NCBI GenBank assembly: GCA_937895845.1
Contig: CALBLK010000039.1
Location: forward strand, 1 to 22,839
Direction: 5' to 3'
From: an uncultured Prevotella sp.
GTDB taxonomy: Bacteria > Bacteroidota > Bacteroidia > Bacteroidales > Bacteroidaceae
Length of the DNA: 22,839 bases
Shown here: piece after piece, positions 16,273 to 22,839 of the stretch
Layout of the letters: each line of letters starts with the position of its first letter
How positions within the stretch are numbered: position 1 is the first letter of the stretch
Notes under the pieces: generated by a model
What the model was told of the DNA's origin: nothing
Databases searched by the model: none
Seen by the model: only the letters and a program-made list of their open reading frames with translations
Made by a program: the position numbers and the translations under genes

Positions 16273-18312
16273 ATGGACAAAGAACAGAAAGACCCCAAGA
16301 TGAACATGCCAAAGTTCAACATGAACTGGCTGTACATCATCGCCATCTGCACGCTGATATTCCTCTACTTTTCACAGGGAGGAACGGAATCGAGCGTGAA
16401 GACCACCACCTCATACGAGAATTTCAAGAAGATGGTGCTCAAGGGATATGCAAGCGACATTGTCGTGAACAACAACGAGAAGACCCTGCTGATGTATGTA
16501 AAGACAGAGCACATCCGCGACGTGTTCAAGCAGGGCGTGCGGCAGACGGGAAAGAATCCGTGTGTCGAGGTGGAGTTTGGCTCCGTCGACAAGCTGGAGA
16601 CCTTCATAGACCAGGCCCGCTCACAGAAAAAGTTTCTGGGAGACTTCAGCTACGAGAACAAGGACTCGGGCGACTTGATGAACATCATCATCAACGTGCT
16701 GCCTTTCATCTTCCTTGTGGGCATCTGGATTTTCTTCATGCGGCGCATGGGCGGTGGCGGTGCCGGCGGCCCTGGCGGCGTGTTCAATGTGGGCAAGAGC
16801 AGGGCCAAGATGTATGACAAGGGAGACGAAATTAAAGTCACTTTCAAGGATGTGGCCGGCCAGGCGGGCGCCAAGCAGGAGGTGCAGGAGATTGTCGACT
16901 TCCTTAAAAACCCGAAGAAATACACGGACTTGGGTGGAAAGATTCCCAAGGGTGCGCTGCTTGTGGGGCCTCCGGGGACGGGAAAGACCCTGCTGGCCAA
17001 GGCTGTAGCCGGCGAGGCCGGGGTGCCTTTCTTCTCGATGAGCGGCAGCGACTTTGTCGAGATGTTTGTGGGCGTTGGCGCCAGCCGTGTGCGCGACCTC
17101 TTCAGGCAGGCCAAGGAAAAGGCCCCTTGCATCATCTTTATCGACGAGATTGACGCAGTCGGTCGCGCCCGCTCAAAGAATCCGGCAATGGGAGGCAACG
17201 ATGAGCGCGAGAACACGCTGAACGCCCTGCTCACCGAGATGGACGGCTTCGGCACAAACAGTGGCGTGATTATCCTGGCCGCGACAAACCGCGCAGACAT
17301 GCTTGACTCCGCGTTGCTGCGCGCCGGGCGCTTTGACCGGCAGATCAATGTAGACCTGCCCGACCTGAACGAGCGCAAGGAGGTGTTCAAGGTGCATCTC
17401 AAACCGCTGAAGATTGACAACACTGTGGATGTTGACTTCCTCGCCCGCCAGACCCCGGGCTTCTCCGGGGCAGACATCGCCAACGTGTGCAACGAGGCTG
17501 CGCTCATCGCCGCGCGCCACAACAGCAAGGCCGTGGGCAAGCAGGACTTCCTGGATGCCGTTGACCGCATCATCGGCGGACTGGAGAAGAAAACAAAGAT
17601 TATGACCGATGAGGAGAAGCGCTCCATCGCCATCCACGAGGCCGGGCACGCCACCATCTCGTGGTTCACGGAGCACGCCAACCCCCTCGTCAAGGTGAGC
17701 ATCGTGCCCCGCGGGCGGGCGCTCGGGGCAGCATGGTATCTGCCAGAGGAGCGACAGATCACAACCAAAGAGGCCATGCTCGACGAGATATGCTCGCTGC
17801 TGGGCGGGCGCGCGGCCGAACAGCTCTTCACCGGGCACATCTCTACCGGTGCCATGAACGACCTGGAACGGGTCACCAAGAGCGCATACGGCATGATTGC
17901 CTATGCCGGCATGAGCGAAAAGCTTCCCAACGTCTGCTTCTACAACAACACGGAATACCAGTTCCAGCGTCCCTACTCGGAGACCACAGCCAAGGTTATT
18001 GACGACGAGGTGCTCAAGCTCACCAACAGCCAGTACGAACGCGCCAAGCAGATTCTGACTGAGCATGCCGATGGACACGCCAAGCTGGCCCAGCTGCTCA
18101 TTGAGCGTGAGGTGGTGTTTGCCGAGGATGTAGAGCGCATCTTTGGCAAGCGCCCATGGGCAAGCCGCTCGGAAGAGCTTCTGGAGGCCCAGCAGCGTGC
18201 CGAAGCAGAGGCCATGGCCGAGCGCCGCGCCAAGGAGCTTGACGAGCAGGCCCGGAAGAAGGCGGAGGGTGGCACCGACAACGGCGGGGAGAACAAGGAA
18301 AACAAAGCTTAA
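16273..18312 (+). CDS. ftsH: ATP-dependent zinc metalloprotease FtsH
   Basis: This 679-residue inner-membrane AAA+ protease degrades membrane and short-lived cytosolic proteins. It has a first transmembrane helix at about 14-32, a periplasmic domain to about 133, and a second helix near 136-156 followed by a glycine-rich linker. The AAA module has Walker A GPPGTGKT (232-239), Walker B FIDEID (289-294) and the arginine-finger region LLRAGRFDR. The protease domain has HEAGH (455-459), with D530 as the likely third zinc ligand in GAMNDLE. The C-terminal tail (about 625-679) is a charged A/E/R/K-rich stretch of the variable kind. All catalytic residues are present. It sits between rsfS and cdsA in one operon. 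Confidence 0.98.
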   Translation: MDKEQKDPKMNMPKFNMNWLYIIAICTLIFLYFSQGGTESSVKTTTSYENFKKMVLKGYASDIVVNNNEKTLLMYVKTEHIRDVFKQGVRQTGKNPCVEVEFGSVDKLETFIDQARSQKKFLGDFSYENKDSGDLMNIIINVLPFIFLVGIWIFFMRRMGGGGAGGPGGVFNVGKSRAKMYDKGDEIKVTFKDVAGQAGAKQEVQEIVDFLKNPKKYTDLGGKIPKGALLVGPPGTGKTLLAKAVAGEAGVPFFSMSGSDFVEMFVGVGASRVRDLFRQAKEKAPCIIFIDEIDAVGRARSKNPAMGGNDERENTLNALLTEMDGFGTNSGVIILAATNRADMLDSALLRAGRFDRQINVDLPDLNERKEVFKVHLKPLKIDNTVDVDFLARQTPGFSGADIANVCNEAALIAARHNSKAVGKQDFLDAVDRIIGGLEKKTKIMTDEEKRSIAIHEAGHATISWFTEHANPLVKVSIVPRGRALGAAWYLPEERQITTKEAMLDEICSLLGGRAAEQLFTGHISTGAMNDLERVTKSAYGMIAYAGMSEKLPNVCFYNNTEYQFQRPYSETTAKVIDDEVLKLTNSQYERAKQILTEHADGHAKLAQLLIEREVVFAEDVERIFGKRPWASRSEELLEAQQRAEAEAMAERRAKELDEQARKKAEGGTDNGGENKENKA

Positions 18313-18331
18313 ACGCTCAACACACTGAGAT

Positions 18332-19180
18332 ATGAAGAACTTTATCACCCGCACCATCACGGGCATTCTGTTTGTGACTGCCATTGTGGTGTGCTTCATC
18401 GACCCCACAGCCATGAGTGCGCTGTTCGGCTTGGTCACCGGACTGACTGTATGGGAATTTACCGGACTGGTGAACGCCCGGCCTGGTGTAAGTGTCAACC
18501 GCTTCATCTGCACCGTGGCCGGTGTCTATTTCTTCCTTGCCATGGTGGGGTTCAACAGCGGACTGACACCGCCAACAGTGTTCATTCCCTACCTTATCAC
18601 GCTTGTCTACCTGTTTGTGGCAGAGCTATATGCCAAGGCCCCAGACCCTGTGAACAACTGGGCCTACACCATGATGAGCCAGCTGTATATCGCCCTGCCG
18701 CTGTCGCTTGTCAGCGTACTGGCCTTCCGTGTCACGCCAGCCGGCATCATCTACACCTACCTCACTCCCCTCAGCGTCTTCGTGTTCCTTTGGACCAATG
18801 ACACCGGAGCCTATTGCTGCGGCTCTCTCCTTGGCCGGCACAAGCTGTTCCCTCGCATCAGCCCGGGCAAGAGCTGGGAGGGGTCCATCGGCGGATTCAT
18901 CTTTGTAGCCGCTGTGGCCGCTGCCATCTGGTATGTCACCGAGCAACATGGCATGAACGACCTGCGTCTCTCGCTTGCCCAGTGGATAGGCTTGGGACTG
19001 GTTGTCGCCGTGTTTGGCACATGGGGCGATTTGGTCGAGAGCCTGTTCAAGCGCACGCTCGGCATCAAGGACAGCGGCAACATCCTGCCCGGCCACGGAG
19101 GCATGCTCGACCGTTTCGACTCATCACTGCTCGCCATCCCGGCCGCCGTCATCTATCTCTATACACTGACCCTGCTGTAA
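18332..19180 (+). CDS. cdsA: Phosphatidate cytidylyltransferase (CDP-diacylglycerol synthase)
   Basis: This 282-residue polytopic inner-membrane enzyme makes CDP-diacylglycerol from CTP and phosphatidic acid, the branch point for phospholipids. About seven to eight hydrophobic helices are seen. The family signature near the C-terminus is complete: SLFKRTLGIKDSGNILPGHG followed by GMLDRFDS, with the conserved K, D and GHGG residues. It lies 19 bases after ftsH and is the last core gene before the AT-richer island; a 12-bp hairpin follows 83 bases later. Confidence 0.96.
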   Translation: MKNFITRTITGILFVTAIVVCFIDPTAMSALFGLVTGLTVWEFTGLVNARPGVSVNRFICTVAGVYFFLAMVGFNSGLTPPTVFIPYLITLVYLFVAELYAKAPDPVNNWAYTMMSQLYIALPLSLVSVLAFRVTPAGIIYTYLTPLSVFVFLWTNDTGAYCCGSLLGRHKLFPRISPGKSWEGSIGGFIFVAAVAAAIWYVTEQHGMNDLRLSLAQWIGLGLVVAVFGTWGDLVESLFKRTLGIKDSGNILPGHGGMLDRFDSSLLAIPAAVIYLYTLTLL

Positions 19181-19263
19181 CCCCACGCTGCCGCCCGCCC
19201 CAATGGCAGGGCCGGCAGATGGAACGTACCTATAAACAGTGTTAGTAACATCTTTCCGAATAC

Positions 19264-19295
19264 GGTTCTGACAAGCTTGCAGACTTGTCAGAACC
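19264..19295. terminator. Perfect 12-bp hairpin between cdsA and the efflux-gene remnant
   Basis: GGTTCTGACAAG (19264-19275), an 8-base loop, and CTTGTCAGAACC (19284-19295) are perfectly complementary. The hairpin sits between convergent units, so it likely ends the rsfS-ftsH-cdsA transcript and possibly the opposite one. No T-run follows on either strand. It also marks the left edge of the AT-richer island. Confidence 0.6.
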
Positions 19296-19350
19296 TCTAT
19301 CTCCTCCCCTATCCATGTTGCAAGGCACAATCATCCGCTTCTTGTCTTGG

Positions 19351-19818
19351 TCATTTTACGCGCCTCATCAACATAGGGAAGACGAAGACAAGGGCAACAA
19401 TGGAGAAAACCAATCCACTTATAGCCCCAACGGCAAAGGAAAACCAAAATTCTTCCCCCGGACCATCAATGAGAAAAGGAGCCAAGCCACACACAGTGGA
19501 AAGAACCGTAAGGAGAATAGGGATGATCTTGTGGTTGTACGCCTTCACAAACCGATGCCCATTATGACTGTACTCACTCATCAGGTATATACCTGCATTG
19601 ACGGTAAGTCCGCATAGCATAACCATTGCAGCGAAACCTCCGGCACCAAACCGGAAGTCCCCAAAATGATATGTGAGGAACATACCAATCATAGAATAAG
19701 GGATGAGCAGGATGATGACAAGAGACTGGTACAAATTCTCAAACAAGATGCAACATACAAAGAAGACAGCAAGAGGTTTTTGGAAGGCAAGAAGCCATAG
19801 CTCATTAGGGCACTTTAC
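19351..19818 (-). pseudogene. C-terminal remnant of an RND-type efflux transporter (inner-membrane pump)
   Basis: About 155 codons read like the last membrane bundle of an RND pump: LWLLAFQKPLAVFF, then FENLYQSLVIILLIPYSMIG, then GGFAAMVMLCGLTVNAGIYL, and finally LTVLSTVCGLAPFL with FWFSFAVGAISGLV. These correspond to the last four transmembrane helices of a HAE/CzcA-like transporter of about 1000 residues. The frame is cut on its upstream side by an in-frame TGA (19821-19819), and no other part of the pump is present. The similarity runs upstream past the only alternative start (TTG at 19746), so this is not a small intact gene. It ends TGA at 19351. It lies downstream of the restriction cassette on the same strand. 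Confidence 0.75.
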
Positions 19819-20063
19819 TCACGCATTGCTGAAGCTCTTGCTAAAACGCCCCCATGAGCCAAAGACTTGCGCTCCCCTCATGACACCCTGCTTGCTCTTG
19901 AATGGAGCGGAAAGTTTCCCTTGGTTATACAAAGAAGAGAAGATAAGTTGCTCCAAAGTCGGAACTCTGTTGTTCAACGATAGCAAGTTTGTGTTTTGTG
20001 CAGACCAAAACTGATTTACCATCCCATTGGTCTGAACTCTGAAAATTCCGAAAGCATCAAATG
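19819..20063 (-). other. Unidentified open stretch between the endonuclease gene and the efflux remnant
   Basis: The minus strand is open in the same frame as the efflux remnant, from the endonuclease stop region to the TGA at 19821-19819. It reads about 81 codons ending FGSWGRFSKSFSNA. The other two minus frames contain stops. The translation resembles no part of an RND pump or any family I can name, and there is no ATG near its beginning. It may be debris from an insertion, the end of a mobile element, or non-coding sequence. I do not claim a protein. Confidence 0.3.
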
Positions 20064-20978
20064 TCAATCTGAATACAGGCTGTGCATTATTGCATCTCTG
20101 TAAACATTCCCTTCTGGGAGTGTAACTGCCGAGAATGCTTCTTGGACTTTATAGACTGTCGTACAATGTTCTTCAATCATGCCTAATGGTAATATTTTTC
20201 CATCCTTACAGGCCTCCGAATAAATTACATCATATGCAATGAAATGAATTGATGCGGGTTGATATGGGAATGATGGGATTTTTTCTTTTCCTCCTAAACG
20301 TTCAAGTACACGGTTATGCACGGGCTTGGGAGATACAAAGAACAGTCCTGATTTGCACAAATCTTCTCGTTGCAGCACTTGCCCTTTGTAAATAAGCTGT
20401 GGAATTATACGTTTATTTACATTTTCCCAATTCAACCCAACGGTGTCACTGACAATCTCCCTACTATCAATCAAGGCTTTTCTCGCCGTTTGATAATTTC
20501 CTGTAGTATCTATCGTCTGCACCTCTATAGCCGTAAACTCGACCAAATCTCCATGCCCGTCAAGACGAGCAAGAACCCAATCCACAAAATAAGCTCCTGT
20601 TCCTTTTCTCTGAGGCAAACGAAGTTCACCGCCCCATCCTTTGCCGAAAACAGCTATGGCTCCACATTCTTGTTTCGCTTTCGCAACCGCAATTCTCCCT
20701 GCATACAAGTTGAATTTTTGTTTAAACGCCTTATATGCTATATCGTGCAGCATGGCATAATTGTCTGCATAAATCCGAATGGGACAGTATATTACACTTG
20801 GAGAGCCTGATGTTTTTTGTCGGATAGTGCATACACCGGATGGAACTTGTGCGCGAGACAGGAATTTAACACACGCAGAATTTGTAAACGGACATACTTT
20901 TTTCGCAGCGGCTCTAAGTGCAGCCTCTGATTTATCTTCTGCCCTATAACCGAAAAATTCTGATATATAACCTGACAT
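20064..20978 (-). CDS. NotI-family type II restriction endonuclease
   Basis: This 304-residue protein resembles R.NotI along its length. It opens with YISEFFGYR (NotI: FIAEFFGHR). It then has four cysteines, C29 (CPFT), C36 (ACVK), C50 (SGVC) and C65 (YCP), in the arrangement that binds a single iron in NotI. The nuclease core matches GGEL, FVDWVLA and IEVQTIDTTGNY, with D133, E152 and Q154 in the places of NotI D160, E182 and Q184 (an unusual ExQ in place of ExK). It should cut double-stranded DNA in the cytoplasm at a site protected by the neighbouring methyltransferase, perhaps a CGGCCG-like palindrome. Its ATG touches the methyltransferase stop (TAA-ATG, no gap). It is AT-richer than the flanking core genes. 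The match is from memory; the exact site is unknown. Confidence 0.85.
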   Translation of the reverse strand: MSGYISEFFGYRAEDKSEAALRAAAKKVCPFTNSACVKFLSRAQVPSGVCTIRQKTSGSPSVIYCPIRIYADNYAMLHDIAYKAFKQKFNLYAGRIAVAKAKQECGAIAVFGKGWGGELRLPQRKGTGAYFVDWVLARLDGHGDLVEFTAIEVQTIDTTGNYQTARKALIDSREIVSDTVGLNWENVNKRIIPQLIYKGQVLQREDLCKSGLFFVSPKPVHNRVLERLGGKEKIPSFPYQPASIHFIAYDVIYSEACKDGKILPLGMIEEHCTTVYKVQEAFSAVTLPEGNVYRDAIMHSLYSD

Positions 20979-22154
20979 TTATTCTTGTTTTAAAAGATTA
21001 ATAATGGACAAACCAATAGCCTTAGCCAACAATGGCGGAACAGCATTTCCAACCTGAGCAAACTGTTCTGCTGTATTCCCATAAAAGACATAATGGTCGG
21101 GGAAGGATTGTATTCTTGCTGCTTCTCTCACCGTAAACGACCTGTCTTGAGAGTAATGGAAATATGCTCCCCAATGCGGATCGCATTTCGTCAAGATGGT
21201 AGATGCAAGACCGTCAGGACGGACACGGCCATATCGCATGGTGTGGTCTGACTTGCGAGCTTTCTGCATTCCCTTAGGAAGCAGGTCGTCAGGTATGTCT
21301 GTCCAATTTCCTCCGGGTTTGATGTATTTCATCCGTTTCAGATTCGTTTCTGACAATTTTGGAGACTCATGATTGTATATGCCCCCTGAACCTACACGCA
21401 TCATTTGCTGGTATTCACACTGAGGTTCCATGAAGTAATCTTTTACCGCCTCCCCTTTTTCTCCACATTTCAAAGGAGGCAAATCTCCTATCGCTTCTTC
21501 CACAGTAGTGAATTTAGCCAAGCTTTCTGAAGTTGGAAGTTTCACCAACTGCTTACCATCAAAAGTAGTTGTGAAATTCGGACGAATTGGAGCATGAAAC
21601 AAAGGACTTGGGAAAGCGTCTGTTGGCACTTCCTTACCTCTCAAGCCTATAATAATAGTACGCCATCTCATTTGAGGAATGCCATAGTAAGCAGCCCCTA
21701 ATATACGCACATCTGCGCCATATCCTAAATCAGCCAATGCTTCAATTATGGCATGAAGCGTTGCCCCTTTTTCAAAAGACACAAGACCAGGTACATTTTC
21801 AATAAGAATAGCCCGTGGAGAAAAAGCATCCACAAATCTAAGATATTCACGAAAGAGATGATTTCTACTGTCCTCGTTGCTGCGTATTGGGGCGTTTATA
21901 GAAAAGCCTTGACAAGGTGGCCCGCCTGCAATGAGGTCAAGCTCCCCTTTCTTTAGGCCTAAGTCCTGCAAGACACCATAAGCATCAGCAGTGCGTATAT
22001 CCGATGTCATTACTTTGGTGCCGACATGGTTTCTCATATATGTCTGAGCATATATGGGCATGACCTCATTTGCAAAGAGACAATGGAATCCTGCCTCAGA
22101 CAGTCCTTCAGATAATCCTCCAGCACCGGCAAATAAATCTATGCATTGTGCCAT
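20979..22154 (-). CDS. DNA (cytosine-5-)-methyltransferase, modification partner of the NotI-like enzyme
   Basis: This 391-residue C5 methyltransferase has motif I CIDLFAGAGGLSEGL (4-18), motif IV GGPPCQGFS with catalytic C81, motif VI IENVPG (118-123), motif VIII QMRWRTIIIG, and motifs IX/X ending in GNAVPPLLAKAIG. All are in order, so it should be active. The target-recognition region lies between motifs VIII and IX. I start at the ATG 22154, because the family core begins there and the broken regulator gene stops one base earlier. An upstream in-frame ATG (22199) would add 15 residues with no family similarity. It protects host DNA from the endonuclease encoded directly downstream. It is AT-richer than core genes, consistent with transfer. 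Confidence 0.95.
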   Translation of the reverse strand: MAQCIDLFAGAGGLSEGLSEAGFHCLFANEVMPIYAQTYMRNHVGTKVMTSDIRTADAYGVLQDLGLKKGELDLIAGGPPCQGFSINAPIRSNEDSRNHLFREYLRFVDAFSPRAILIENVPGLVSFEKGATLHAIIEALADLGYGADVRILGAAYYGIPQMRWRTIIIGLRGKEVPTDAFPSPLFHAPIRPNFTTTFDGKQLVKLPTSESLAKFTTVEEAIGDLPPLKCGEKGEAVKDYFMEPQCEYQQMMRVGSGGIYNHESPKLSETNLKRMKYIKPGGNWTDIPDDLLPKGMQKARKSDHTMRYGRVRPDGLASTILTKCDPHWGAYFHYSQDRSFTVREAARIQSFPDHYVFYGNTAEQFAQVGNAVPPLLAKAIGLSIINLLKQE

Positions 22155-22155
22155 A

Positions 22156-22339
22156 TTACAGTGTTTGATATTTATTTGGTAATAATAACTCTCTGACATC
22201 CTTTTCTAAAATATCAGCTATCTGGTATAGTACAGATATGGGAGGCTGCACTTTGTTTGTGGCATACAGATTGACCATTAAAAGTCTTTCCAAGCCTGTT
22301 TGCCAACTCTGCTTGGCTGAATACACCTGACAGTGACAT
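22156..22339 (-). pseudogene. Broken XRE-type helix-turn-helix regulator of the restriction-modification cassette
   Basis: Two frames together spell one HTH protein. The upstream frame, from an ATG at 22339, gives SQAELANRLGKTF. The downstream frame gives MVNLYATNKVQPPISVLYQI followed by ADILEKDVRELLLPNK, ending TAA at 22158-22156. The join lies near 22277-22284 beside a TTTTAA stretch and needs a one-base skip, or two added bases. About five to ten residues usually found before SQAELA also seem to be missing. Intact relatives of about 65-75 residues often sit beside C5-methyltransferase genes and act as controller-like regulators. Here the regulator is either truly inactive, frameshifted at a hypervariable run, or affected by a sequencing error. 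The methyltransferase start follows one base after its stop. Confidence 0.65.
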
Positions 22340-22368
22340 TGGGGAAACGAGCCTATTATGCCTGTTGC

Positions 22369-22396
22369 CAAAAATACGAATTCTTTTTCAAAACAA
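22369..22396 (-). promoter_or_regulatory. Possible promoter of the restriction-modification cassette
   Basis: On the minus strand TATTTTTG (22376-22369) fits TAnnTTTG. A TTG (22396-22394) lies 17 bases upstream, slightly short for the family. The box is 30 bases before the ATG of the broken regulator at 22339. The surrounding stretch is very A/T-rich, so the match has limited weight. Confidence 0.4.
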
Positions 22397-22429
22397 GCGC
22401 AATAAAGCTTGAATAATTTTGTTTTTTTA
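22394..22429. terminator. Weak hairpin with T-tracts upstream of the cassette
   Basis: CAAGC (22394-22398) and GCTTG (22407-22411) form a 5-bp stem around an 8-base loop. On + it is followed by AATAATTTTGTTTTTTT, and on - by TTTT. It could end transcription from the mntP side before the cassette promoter, although it overlaps that promoter's -33 region. The short stem makes this tentative. Confidence 0.3.
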
Positions 22430-22724
22430 CAATACCGCTGTTTTACTTCTGCGTGTGCGCACCAGACCCTGTTTTGAATAATGGTACGGCGCTTTCTTTT
22501 TGCTCATGTGCGAAGTGTAAGGCGGTGTGCTTTGGGGTTCATGCTTCCGCCCACGGAAAAATGACCGCGTGTGCAACGTTGGCGGCTGGCGAATGTGGCA
22601 TCCGCGTTCACGGCCTCTTCAAAAGCTGTTGGCTGCCCCGGAACGGTGATGAACAGGTGCGCGGCTGTCGGGCAGACACGGTAGAACACAGCAGAATGCC
22701 ATGGCCGGCCGAAACACTCATCGG
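22427..22724 (-). other. Spacer downstream of mntP holding two doubtful overlapping small frames
   Basis: Beyond the mntP stop a 74-codon frame starts with a GTG that overlaps that stop (GTGA, from 22728). It ends in a TGA that overlaps the ATG (22507) of a 26-codon basic frame reading MSKKKAPYHYSKQGLVRTRR and ending at 22427. Neither has similarity I recognise, hydrophobic pattern or ribosome-binding site. Their only support is the chain of 4-base overlaps. The stretch otherwise shows no gene, and may simply be the degraded border between the core and the AT-richer island. Confidence 0.2.
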
Positions 22725-22839
22725 TCACCCGAACAGATGGCTGAGGAGTATCTTTACACCGATAAGGATAAGGATAATGCCACCAAAAAGTTCAGGACGG
22801 ACACGCTTGGAGATGGCCAGGCCAAAACGCTCGCCAAGC
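22725..22839 (-). CDS. mntP: Putative manganese efflux pump MntP, C-terminal end (5' part outside window)
   Basis: The last 37 residues are visible, with stop TGA at 22727-22725. They read LGERFGLAISKRVRPELFGG and then IILILIGVKILLSHLFG. This is the typical end of MntP/YebN: a glycine-rich turn followed by the final transmembrane helix with GGIILILIGxKIL. MntP is a small six-helix inner-membrane protein that exports Mn(II). The start and the regulatory leader lie outside the window. It is on the minus strand, so its transcript could run towards the restriction cassette. The call rests on a short stretch. Confidence 0.75.
   Translation of the reverse strand, partial: LGERFGLAISKRVRPELFGGIILILIGVKILLSHLFG

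Noticed and set aside
17173..18513. A 446-codon open frame on - opposite ftsH
   Set aside because: The ftsH motifs are all on the + strand; the antisense translation has no domain pattern and runs past both ends of the ftsH/cdsA junction.
19703..20014. A 103-codon frame on + over the efflux remnant and adjoining stretch
   Set aside because: The minus strand carries the recognisable transporter segment; the + translation shows no family pattern.
22739..22780. Short tandem GATAAG-like repeats near the right end
   Set aside because: They are simply the codons of the ILILIG helix of mntP read on the other strand.
1..22839. CRISPR arrays, tRNA or rRNA genes, and integrase or transposase genes
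   Set aside because: I looked for regularly spaced repeats, tRNA-like cloverleaf signatures and transposase motifs and saw none that I could support.

Overview
The window looks like a chromosomal segment of a Bacteroidota bacterium, order Bacteroidales, perhaps Prevotellaceae-like with fairly GC-rich core genes. The family is a guess. The evidence is the gene content (DUF349 protein, a hybrid two-component regulator with propeller repeats, a DUF3822-rsmD pair, rsfS-ftsH-cdsA), promoters of the Bacteroidota type (TTTG, 19 bases, TAnnTTTG) ahead of the DUF3822 and rsfS genes, and near absence of Shine-Dalgarno sequences. rsmD, with a perfect AGGAGG, is the exception.

Left part (1-5502): the end of a DUF349 gene on + converges on a minus-strand operon, alaS - YbhN/LPG-synthase-type membrane protein - aminoacyl-histidine dipeptidase. 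Each gene of that operon overlaps or nearly touches the next. A near-perfect 18-bp hairpin separates the two convergent units. Middle (5503-10861): a divergent intergenic region with several inverted repeats leads to a 1439-aa hybrid two-component system regulator that ends in a rho-independent terminator. It is followed by pflA without a pflB beside it.

Right-middle (10862-19180): an operon starting from a good promoter carries a DUF3822 gene, rsmD, a RecD/Dda-like helicase gene, a 4'-phosphopantetheinyl transferase gene and rmuC. A second clear promoter drives rsfS, ftsH and cdsA. These are housekeeping functions: translation and ribosome biogenesis, DNA repair, protein quality control and phospholipid synthesis.

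Right end (19181-22839): an AT-richer island interrupts the core. It holds the C-terminal remnant of an RND efflux pump, an unexplained open stretch, and a compact type II restriction-modification cassette. The cassette comprises a NotI-family endonuclease with a Cys4 iron-site pattern and a D/ExQ active site, a C5-cytosine methyltransferase, and a broken helix-turn-helix regulator. After the island the sequence returns to core-like composition with the C-terminal end of mntP. The island is the most interesting part: a rare endonuclease family in a Bacteroidota host, with an apparently disabled regulator, beside the wreck of an efflux gene.
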